Of a DNA stretch of 64,000 bases, positions 26,915 to 34,465 are shown one piece after another. Each line of letters opens with the position of its first letter. Position 1 is the stretch's first letter. The translations under genes and the position numbers were made by a program. The notes beneath the pieces were generated by a model, which saw only the letters and a program-made list of their open reading frames with translations, ran no database searches and was not told the origin of the DNA. Origin of the DNA: Terracoccus sp. 273MFTsu3.1 (GTDB lineage Bacteria; Actinomycetota; Actinomycetes; Actinomycetales; Dermatophilaceae); NCBI RefSeq assembly GCF_000383675.1, contig NZ_KB911820.1, positions 62,001 to 126,000 on the forward strand. Reading direction: 5' to 3'.

Positions 26915-28225
26915 GTGAGTCGCATTCTTTGGATTGACGACAATGACACCACCACTAGTCTTGTCGGTGAGAAGTTGGAGCAGCGCCACGAGTTGACGGT
27001 CCTCCCCTACCTGTCGCGCAGGACTTCGGTGAAGGCGCGAGACTTTGACCTTGTCGTGCTTGACCTCTTCATTGACCGAAAGGATGATGAAGGCACGCAT
27101 CGCGAGAATGGTTTAGTTTACTTGAGCCAACTTATGAAGGCGGATTCCAAGCTGACGAAATCAGTGGAGGATGATGATACCCGGTGGCTCCTTCTATCAC
27201 AGCACCTAGCAGAATATGAACTTCGAGAGTTTATAAAAACGTTCACCGAAGAGAATGACATTCGCGCATTCTTGCGTTCCAAGAACCAAGAGTCCGCCGT
27301 TCCGCTTAATAGACGAGACGCCATCGCGTCCATCATTGAAGAGGTGCTTCGGGACCCTTCAAGCCCTCGGCTCGTCGAGGAGGTAGACCGGCTGCTAACG
27401 CCGCCCAAGGCCAAAGGCCTGTTTTCTATTGCGTTGGACGAATTCCGAAATCTCCCCGACTCGGTCCAAGCGGAACTGCAAGAACAGGCGCTTGAGAGCA
27501 CGGAAGTCAAGGTCGATGCCTTTTTCGCCGCTAACCAGACCGCGGACTGGGCCATCCTTGCGGGTGAATCTGGCGAGGTGGTCAACTCTGGCACCATGGA
27601 CAAGCTCCCGTCCGCGCGTGAGCGGAGGGCGCTTGCCGAAAAGCGCGGCCATCCCATACTCATAACGACCCGTTCGCAAGGTCGGGGCTACGTTCCTTCG
27701 CCGGCGACCGTTGAAGAAGTGCCCGTATGGCCCCGAAACAGATCACACGCAGGCCCAGCGCCTCAAAGATGCGAGGGGGTTATGCAGGACTACCCAACTT
27801 TCGTGTTGGAGTTGGGTGGAGGTGAACGGCACTATCATTTCGATACTGGCGCAGACTCGAGTTTCATACGAGCTTCACATGCCCGTGAACACGGAGTTTC
27901 GCTTGACGTTGAGACAAGACTTCCTGGAAAGAGTCGGTTCGGGCGCTACTTTCAATATGAGCTTCCCGCAGACGGTCTCGACTGCAACCTCATAGACCAT
28001 GAGCAACAAAGCCACATCTCGGTAACAATTGAAGGGTTCGCGATCGAGCAATATCAGAATTGGGAACATTCGCGGCGCTGCCGTGAGAATGATTGTGAAC
28101 TGGGTAGTGGTGGAGACCCGTGCATTGTGCGATCTGGCTTAATTGGCCGACGTTTACTAAGGGACAATGCAATTGCTGTGGAAATAAGTCCCGCTTCAAC
28201 TCATGCACATTTTCGACGACTATAA
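26915..28225 (+). CDS. receiver-like domain fused to a retropepsin-type aspartic protease
   Basis: 436 aa. GTG 26915 has GAGGAGG seven bases upstream, inside the histidine kinase end. Residues 1-120 look like a response-regulator receiver: RILWIDDND (acidic pair Asp8/Asp9) and FDLVVLDLF with phospho-acceptor candidate Asp50. A helical linker follows, then a short WAILAGESGEVV..SGT unit that resembles DUF5678-like modules. The C-terminal third has FDTGADSSF (catalytic Asp310, the DTGA motif of retropepsins) and, near the end, GLIGRRLL, matching the retropepsin IGR-L strand. No DNA-binding domain is present. The inference is a phosphorylation-controlled protease; the substrate is unknown. Confidence 0.82.
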   Translation: MSRILWIDDNDTTTSLVGEKLEQRHELTVLPYLSRRTSVKARDFDLVVLDLFIDRKDDEGTHRENGLVYLSQLMKADSKLTKSVEDDDTRWLLLSQHLAEYELREFIKTFTEENDIRAFLRSKNQESAVPLNRRDAIASIIEEVLRDPSSPRLVEEVDRLLTPPKAKGLFSIALDEFRNLPDSVQAELQEQALESTEVKVDAFFAANQTADWAILAGESGEVVNSGTMDKLPSARERRALAEKRGHPILITTRSQGRGYVPSPATVEEVPVWPRNRSHAGPAPQRCEGVMQDYPTFVLELGGGERHYHFDTGADSSFIRASHAREHGVSLDVETRLPGKSRFGRYFQYELPADGLDCNLIDHEQQSHISVTIEGFAIEQYQNWEHSRRCRENDCELGSGGDPCIVRSGLIGRRLLRDNAIAVEISPASTHAHFRRL

Positions 28226-28235
28226 GGGATCTCGA

Positions 28236-28583
28236 ATGAATTCTTTCTCATGGCTGGCAGCGTTTGGCGGGGCGGTCGGGGTGCTTTGGCTCGAGATAGT
28301 TCGAGTAGGGGCAAAGGCACGCAGTGGTCGCCGGCTTTGGAGCGGCCTCCGACTCTGGCAATACGCCCTTCTGGCGGGCTCGTTCATGTTCGTCGCATTT
28401 GTCTTTGCTGGCTTTGCAGTCACCGGTTTTGTTAGCGCCGTGTTCATTGGCTTCGGCATCGAGGGTGGCCCTGTTGCAACAGGTATCCTCGCCAACCCTC
28501 AAGGCAAACTTCCATCGGTCGAGGACGGGGCGGGCAATAGCCGAGAGCGCGGTGGGGTAGGGACGTTCTTCACCGAGCCGTGA
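28236..28583 (+). CDS. small membrane protein of the histidine kinase/protease operon
   Basis: 115 aa. ATG 28236 has AAGGGAT seven bases upstream and lies 10 bases after the protease gene. Two hydrophobic segments are visible (WLAAFGGAVGVLWLEIVRV, residues 5-23, and LLAGSFMFVAFVFAGFAVTG, about 44-63, which may extend as a hairpin), then a polar tail. No family recognised. Position suggests it is a membrane partner, target or effector of the module. Confidence 0.65.
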   Translation: MNSFSWLAAFGGAVGVLWLEIVRVGAKARSGRRLWSGLRLWQYALLAGSFMFVAFVFAGFAVTGFVSAVFIGFGIEGGPVATGILANPQGKLPSVEDGAGNSRERGGVGTFFTEP

Positions 28584-28666
28584 ACTAGCTTCTGCTCATC
28601 TCCGCTGCCACCTCATCGCGGGCGAGGCGCCGTGCAGAGCCCCAGCCACCAGCGTCACCTCGCCGC

Positions 28667-28915
28667 GTGTTAACCGCGTCCGATCCCGCCCACGGCGGCG
28701 TCGCCGTTGCCTACGCTCCATGCGTGGCCTTCGAGATACGAGTCCTCAACGCCGAGTGCCCCGTCTGCGAGCACTATGGGCCCCATCCGTCGGACGGAGA
28801 GGGCAGGTTCACCTGCGTCGTATGCAATACAACGTTCGGCACAGGTCGGCAATCGGACGAAGCAACGATGACCATCGATGACGAGGGGGGCGATTGGGCG
28901 AAGCGGAGGTCCTGA
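28667..28915 (+). CDS. small zinc-ribbon protein, up to 82 aa
   Basis: Four cysteines in two pairs, CPVC and CVVC, 18 residues apart, form a zinc ribbon. An acidic C-terminus follows. The GTG at 28667 gives 82 aa; a GTG at 28724 gives 63 aa and starts right before the ribbon, and neither has a strong ribosome site. No known family. It lies in the low-GC island after the protease operon. Confidence 0.5.
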   Translation: MLTASDPAHGGVAVAYAPCVAFEIRVLNAECPVCEHYGPHPSDGEGRFTCVVCNTTFGTGRQSDEATMTIDDEGGDWAKRRS

Positions 28916-29182
28916 GCTCGGGCCGTCGGCCGCGCGTCACACCGCCGCCTGCGCCTGCCCGGCCGCGGGTACCGCAGCTCAAGCGGTGATGGGCAGTCAC
29001 CCTTCAAAGTTGGCGCAACAGGCCCCTCGGCGAACGGGGCCCCCTCAACTACGTAGGTCTCAGAGCCGCTTCGACAGGACCTCAAAGACGTGACTTTGTC
29101 GACGCCCGAGCACCCTTCCGGCAGGCCCGAACGTCTGCCTACTCTTCCGGTAGAAACGGCACCCCAAGCAGGAGGAAACACC

Positions 29183-29371
29183 ATGGACACCCTCTCGATG
29201 AACGAGATTAAGAGCAGTTGCCAGCTCTGCCCGAACTGCGGCGCGAACGAGCGGCTCCGCGATGAGTCCGACATCGACGGCATCACGCTCCACACTGACC
29301 CGCCGTCCAGGCCTGGCAATCTCGGCTGCAACCGCTGCGGCCACAGCTGGACGCCCGACGCTGTCGGCTGA
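29183..29371 (+). CDS. small zinc-ribbon protein, 62 aa
   Basis: ATG 29183 is preceded by AGGAGG seven bases upstream, the clearest ribosome site in this part. The protein has CPNCGANE and CNRCGHSW (two CxxC knuckles plus an extra upstream Cys pair, CQLC), so it binds zinc. It is similar in plan to the zinc-ribbon protein 270 bases upstream but not an obvious copy. Function unknown. Confidence 0.65.
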   Translation: MDTLSMNEIKSSCQLCPNCGANERLRDESDIDGITLHTDPPSRPGNLGCNRCGHSWTPDAVG

Positions 29372-29915
29372 GCCGTCAGTCCGACCTGACGCGAAGCATG
29401 TCACAGCGACTGCCGCAAAAAGATCGCTTCAACTCGTCGAGGACGGGGTGAACGCGCATCGCAGCCGGTCTCTCCGCGAGCACCAGCAGCCCGGTGGGCC
29501 TGCCACAGTAGTCATCTATCTTGCCGGGCGCGGGCGAACCAGCGTCACACCGCCGCCAGCAGGGCGTGTTTGGTCGCGGCGAAGCGTGCGCCGCAAGACC
29601 TCTGCACCGCCGCGTGCTGCGTCCACGGCGGACGCCCTCCTTGAGCAGTCCTGGGTCCTTTGCTGGCGGGACGTACAGATCTCACGGATGACAGGCACGG
29701 AGTCGCCGCGCGCCGGTGGCCGGAGACCTCCCATGAGGAGGCACCTCATTCGGAATCTCTGAGCGATGTTGGGGAGATAGCCGCGAACAGACTCCTCGAG
29801 CGGGATCATGGTCATGCACGTGCTCATGCCTCCTGCTGGCTCCCGTTGCAGACGTCGCATCGCGGGTTGGTGGCCCCTGGGTGAGGCTTCGGCGCGGATG
29901 ATCTGTCGGGAGTTG
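29372..29915. other. intergenic region without recognisable gene
   Basis: 544 bases between the zinc-ribbon gene and the secreted propeller gene. Open frames exist on both strands but their products are Arg/Pro-rich and unlike proteins. A 15-base word CGTCACACCGCCGCC near 29543 also occurs near 28935, perhaps chance. Nothing else seen. Confidence 0.4.
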
Positions 29916-32021
29916 ATGAGCATGAGCCTGCGTCCTCTAGGAGCTCTTGTCTTGCTGGGCGGCTTGTTTGCTCCACCGACCACGGCGCCTCCGACCGCCT
30001 TAACGGCATCGGCGGTCATGGGCGTAACAAGCCGGGTCAGCGTCTCCACCGGAGGGGCGCAGGCCAACGGTTCCAGCGCTAGCCCAATACTCAGCGCTAA
30101 CGGCAGGTTCGTCGCCTTCACCTCGAGCGCCAGCAACCTGGTGCCCAAGGACACCAACGATTGGCCCGACGTCTTCCTCCGGGACCGACTGACCGGCGCC
30201 ACAAGCCGCGTCAGCGTCTCCAACACGGGAGCTCAACTCGATATCGGCAGTTTCGTGACGTCGATCAGTTCGGACGGCCGCTACATCGTCTTCGAAGAGG
30301 TTGGTGATCCGGGCGCGGGGTCCGAGGGCGTTTTCGTCCGGGACCGCAAGGCGGGGACAACGACGCTGGTGAGTGTCTCCACGGCAGGGACGCCGGCCCT
30401 CTTCGAATCGCGCGAAGGAGTGATCAGCGGGGACGGCCGCTATGTCGCCTTCTCTTCCCGGGCGTCGGATGTGGTCCCTGGCGACACCAACGACAGCACC
30501 GACGTGTTCGTCCATGATCGGCAAACCGGCACCACGAAGCGGGTCAGCGTTGCCACGGGCGGAGTCCAGGCCGATCACGAAAGCAACTGGCCAACCATCA
30601 GCGAGGACGGCCGCTACATCAGCTTCATGTCGACGGCCACCAACCTGGTGGCAGGGGACACCAACGGACGGCTGGATGTTTTCCTGCACGACCAGGTCAC
30701 CGGTGACACGACGCGGATCAGCGTCGCTACCGGGGGCGCCCAAGGCAACGACCTCAGCATGGCGCCCGCGATCAGCGCGGATGGTCGGCACATCGCATTC
30801 GATTCCTATGCCACCAACCTCGTGCGCGGAGACACAAACCACGCACTCGACGTCTTCCTCCACGACCGGATTACCGGGGAGACGGTCCGCAGCAGCGTGA
30901 ACGCCTTGGGTACGCAGGCCAACAACACCTGCTCCTCACCAAAGGTCAGCCAGGACGGTCGCTACGTCACCTTCGAGTCGTCCTCGACCAACCTGGTGGC
31001 CGGTGACACCAACCAGGCTTCGGACGTCTTCGTCCACGACCAGACCACCGGCGCAACAACTCGAGCAAACGTCTCCACCGCCGGCAGCCAAGCCAACGTC
31101 GACTCGGGCACCAGCGCCGAACCCGCGATCAGCGACGACGGCCGCTACGTCGCGTTCGTCTCCCTGGCTAACAACTTGGTGGCAGGAGACACCAACAACC
31201 CGGACCCGCAAAGCTTCACGGGGGTCGACGTGTTCGTGCGCGACCAGCTCACTGCCGTGCCGCCGACGCCTTTCGGTGACTTCAACGGTGGCGGCTGGTC
31301 GGACGTGATCGCTCGGCAGACCTCGACCGGTTCTCTCTGGCTCTACCCCGGTAACAGCGTCGGCTTCACTGCTAGGACCGAGATCGGCACCGGCTGGAAC
31401 TCGATGAGTGCCATAGCTCGCCTTGGTGACGTCGACCGGGACGGCCACGAGGACGTCATCGCTCAGGACAAGACGGGAGTGCTCTGGCTGTACAGAGGGA
31501 CCGGTCACGGGTTCATGTCACGAGTCAGGATGGGAGCCTCGGGGTGGAACGCCATGCGAGAGGTCACTCCCGTAGGGGACCTCAGTGGCGATGGATACCC
31601 CGACCTTTTGGCCGTCCAAACCTCGACCGGAGCCCTATATCTCTACCCCGGACGGGGAACGTCGTTCGGCGCCAGGCAGCTGCTCGGCCTCGGCTGGAAC
31701 ACCATGAGCGAGCTGGCCGGAGTCGGCGACTTCAACCGGGACGGCCACCCGGACCTGCTCGCCCGCAAGGACGCAACCGGGGAGCTGTGGCTCTACCCGG
31801 GTCGAAGCGGCGGCTTCGCAGCCAAGAGCCGGATCGGTATCGGCTGGAACGGCATGCGAGACCTCACCGGTATCGGCGACTTCGACCGGGATGGTCACAC
31901 CGACCTGTTCGCGGTGCAAACCACGACTGGCAAGCTGCTCATGTATCCCGGCCGGGGCACGTCGTTAGGGGCGTCTTTGCAAGTCGGGACAGCCTGGACC
32001 GGCTACCGGCCGCTGCTCTAA
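29916..32021 (+). CDS. secreted double beta-propeller protein (PD40-type repeats plus FG-GAP/VCBS repeats)
   Basis: About 701 aa. A signal peptide (LRPLGALVLLGGLF, then AP-rich) follows ATG 29916 or 29922; GGGAG at 29908 favours 29922. Residues 40-440 hold about eight repeats of the form DGRYVAFxSxATNLVAGDTN..DVFVHDxxTGxTTRVSV, a TolB/PD40-like propeller. Residues 440-700 hold five repeats such as VGDFNRDGHPDLLARKDATG with calcium-binding DxNxDG loops, a VCBS/FG-GAP propeller. Likely extracellular, with a binding or structural role. No enzyme motif or sortase signal seen. Confidence 0.8.
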   Translation: MSMSLRPLGALVLLGGLFAPPTTAPPTALTASAVMGVTSRVSVSTGGAQANGSSASPILSANGRFVAFTSSASNLVPKDTNDWPDVFLRDRLTGATSRVSVSNTGAQLDIGSFVTSISSDGRYIVFEEVGDPGAGSEGVFVRDRKAGTTTLVSVSTAGTPALFESREGVISGDGRYVAFSSRASDVVPGDTNDSTDVFVHDRQTGTTKRVSVATGGVQADHESNWPTISEDGRYISFMSTATNLVAGDTNGRLDVFLHDQVTGDTTRISVATGGAQGNDLSMAPAISADGRHIAFDSYATNLVRGDTNHALDVFLHDRITGETVRSSVNALGTQANNTCSSPKVSQDGRYVTFESSSTNLVAGDTNQASDVFVHDQTTGATTRANVSTAGSQANVDSGTSAEPAISDDGRYVAFVSLANNLVAGDTNNPDPQSFTGVDVFVRDQLTAVPPTPFGDFNGGGWSDVIARQTSTGSLWLYPGNSVGFTARTEIGTGWNSMSAIARLGDVDRDGHEDVIAQDKTGVLWLYRGTGHGFMSRVRMGASGWNAMREVTPVGDLSGDGYPDLLAVQTSTGALYLYPGRGTSFGARQLLGLGWNTMSELAGVGDFNRDGHPDLLARKDATGELWLYPGRSGGFAAKSRIGIGWNGMRDLTGIGDFDRDGHTDLFAVQTTTGKLLMYPGRGTSLGASLQVGTAWTGYRPLL

Positions 32022-32241
32022 CCATCGTGTCTACTCGCTGCCAGTCAAACGGCTGCGCCGAACACGCCGCTCGGACGGCCCCACCCTCCCTTACCTGAAT
32101 GAGGTGGCTCAGGGTGATTTGACACCTACGGCGTCTCTTCGACCCTAAGAAGCGCACTTGCACAATGCGGTGCGATTACGTGCTTCCCCAAGCTGCAGGC
32201 CTGCGCGCTTCGGATGACCTTCCCTCTACCCGGGGCGAGAG

Positions 32242-32277
32242 GCGGCCCCCGCCCCTGACGCCAGGAGTGGGGGCCGC
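32242..32277. terminator. bidirectional terminator between convergent genes
   Basis: GCGGCCCCC (32242-32250) pairs with GGGGGCCGC (32269-32277) around an 18-base loop, in the 306-base gap between the propeller gene and the peptidase gene. The rest of that gap shows no gene. Confidence 0.65.
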
Positions 32278-32327
32278 TCGTACTGGCAGGCGGCGCTAGG
32301 GACTCGGGTCCGCGCCTGTGCGCCGTA

Positions 32328-34235
32328 TCACCGGGGCCAGAGCGTCTCGTTGAGCTCGGGCAGGGTGCCCTTGTCCAGGTTGTCGGTGTCCTTGGCAGTC
32401 AGACGTCCGGGAGCGAAGCTGCTCATCGAGCCGGAGACCGGCAGGTTCAGCCGCGTGGAGCGCAGGTCGACGTCATACGTCCCTGAGCTGGTGTCGACGG
32501 CGATGACGCCGTTGCTCGCTCCGCTGACGACGAGGCCCAACTGGTGTCCGGCCGGGACGACGATGTCGTTGGCGGCCAGCTCGACGGTGACCTGGTGCTG
32601 GCCGGCACCGTCGAGACGGGCCCAACCGCGGGCCAACACCTGCAGCTGGGTGGTCTGCAGGCGACGCGTGACGTCCTTGTAGCAGGCGTCGTCCGTGGCT
32701 ATGGACTCTCCCCAGCACGTCTCCGTTGCCAGGGTCAGGGCGCCGTCACCGGTGGTGCTGACCCGGTCCATGGCGCCGTAGTCGACGAGCATGACCGACA
32801 CCTGCCCGACCGGGGCAGAGTGGGTCACCGTCAGGTCGACCGTCGGCGTGCCCGAGATCCGGACGTCCTTCGTCACCGCTCCGGTGAGGAACTGCACCCG
32901 GTTCGGGTTGGCGGTCAGCGAGACGGCGTTGGCCTCGGACAGGCGGGAGTTGTTGACGTAGGAGGCCGTGCCCGCGTCCTGCTTGCCGAGGGCCAGCGTG
33001 CCGTCCGCGCGTGGGTTGAGCGACATCGTGCGCGAGGACTGGATCGGCCACGTCTTCGACGTCTCCCACTGGTTCGGGGCGGTCTCGACACGCACGGCCG
33101 GCTCGCGGTCGATGCCATTGTCGATCCCCATCAGCTCGTGGTCGAACCACCGGTTGAGGGTGGTGACCCACTCCTGGCGGTCGTGGTCGAACGGGTCGAC
33201 GTGGCCGAGGCGGCTGAGCCACATCTTGCGCTCGACTCCGCTCTGTCCCAGGGCTTCCCACCACTTGGAAGCGTTCATCGTCTTGACGTTGGTGTCCTGC
33301 AGGCCGTGGACGATGAAGACGCTCGCCTTGACCTTGGACGCGTCGTAGAAGGTGCCGTCGCGGTAGTCGCGCTCGGCCCAGAAGTCCGTGTAGGCACCCG
33401 TCGCGTCGGCGTCGTTGGCGTCCATGTAGGCCAGCCGCGCCGAGCAGTCCGTCGGAATCGTGCGCCGCTGCGCGATGGTGCGCGAGAGGCTGCTCGCGTA
33501 GTGGCGCGACTTCACGGAACCCTGCCAGCGGTTGTAGTCGTACCAGGAGCTGATGGCGCTGATCGGCACGATCGTCTTGAGCCCGTCGACGCCGGTGGCG
33601 GCCACGCCGTTGGCGAGCGTCCCGTCGTAGGACTTGCCGATCATCCCGGTGCTGCCGTTGCTCCAGGTCGCCTGAACGAGGGCGCCACTCGAGTCGCGGG
33701 CGCTGCCCTTGCCGTTGAGCCACTCGACGACCGCCTTGGCGGACTCGACGTCGGAGCGGCCGCCCTCGTCGGTGCAGCCGGTCGAGCGAGCCGTGCCGGC
33801 CATGTCGACGGCGACGAACGCGTAGCCGCGGGGGACGAAGTAGTTGTCGTAGTAGAGCGGGAACTTCGTCGGGCTGCCGTCGGCCGCATACTCCTTGAAC
33901 TCGCCGTCGTTGCCGCGGCCGAGGCTGAGGTAGTAGGGACTGGCGTCCATGATGACCGGCACCCTTGCGGTGCCGTCGAGCTCGCGCGGCCGGATGATGT
34001 CGGCGGCGACGCGCTCTGCCTGGCCGTCCCCGTCCAGGTCGGGCGTGTCGACCCAGACGGCCTCGCGGATGGCCGTCGCGTAGTCGTACTTCGGCGAGGT
34101 CATCCCGTCGACGAGCGTGACGGGCGGGACGTCGGTGACGCTCGTCGGTGCGGCATGCGCCTCGCTCAGTGTGCCGATGGCCAACGGTGCGGCCACTGCG
34201 AGTGACCTGGCGAGGGCGAGGAGCCTGACTTTCAT
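32328..34235 (-). CDS. secreted X-Pro dipeptidyl-peptidase family protein (S15/CocE type)
   Basis: 635 aa with a signal peptide ending AHA/AP near residue 28. The alpha/beta hydrolase core has the nucleophile in GKSYDG (Ser202), Asp314 in HGLQDTNV and His345 in RLGHVDP, a full catalytic triad. The C-terminal jelly-roll domain (DVRISGTPTVDLTVTHS) is that of S15 peptidases and cocaine esterase. Typical action is release of X-Pro dipeptides or acyl hydrolysis outside the cell. ATG 34235 has AGGAAGGA upstream. Monocistronic. Confidence 0.9.
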   Translation of the reverse strand: MKVRLLALARSLAVAAPLAIGTLSEAHAAPTSVTDVPPVTLVDGMTSPKYDYATAIREAVWVDTPDLDGDGQAERVAADIIRPRELDGTARVPVIMDASPYYLSLGRGNDGEFKEYAADGSPTKFPLYYDNYFVPRGYAFVAVDMAGTARSTGCTDEGGRSDVESAKAVVEWLNGKGSARDSSGALVQATWSNGSTGMIGKSYDGTLANGVAATGVDGLKTIVPISAISSWYDYNRWQGSVKSRHYASSLSRTIAQRRTIPTDCSARLAYMDANDADATGAYTDFWAERDYRDGTFYDASKVKASVFIVHGLQDTNVKTMNASKWWEALGQSGVERKMWLSRLGHVDPFDHDRQEWVTTLNRWFDHELMGIDNGIDREPAVRVETAPNQWETSKTWPIQSSRTMSLNPRADGTLALGKQDAGTASYVNNSRLSEANAVSLTANPNRVQFLTGAVTKDVRISGTPTVDLTVTHSAPVGQVSVMLVDYGAMDRVSTTGDGALTLATETCWGESIATDDACYKDVTRRLQTTQLQVLARGWARLDGAGQHQVTVELAANDIVVPAGHQLGLVVSGASNGVIAVDTSSGTYDVDLRSTRLNLPVSGSMSSFAPGRLTAKDTDNLDKGTLPELNETLWPR

Positions 34236-34465
34236 GTGAGTCCTTCCTGCCCCCGGGACCGGCGATGTCCCCTTGAGGGTGAGGGGCAGTCTCAACGTAG
34301 CGACGAGACTCCCGGAAAAGGAGGGAGCTGCGACCCCGACGGAAAGCTGTCCGCTTGTCTGTCTGATCGTGCAATGACGCTGCCGTCGCCGATCGCGATC
34401 GAACCCGCCCGGGCCGCCCGGGTCAGCGAGCAGGGCATCTCCGTGACGGCACGCGGCAGCGCCCA

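Noticed and set aside
22249-32327. Prophage or integrative element
   Set aside because: No integrase, terminase, structural, transposase or conjugation gene and no tRNA-based attachment site was found; only base composition suggests transfer.
34236-34465. Terminator at the CCCGGG-rich stretch near 34405-34425
   Set aside because: Several overlapping alternative pairings exist and none gives a convincing unique stem.
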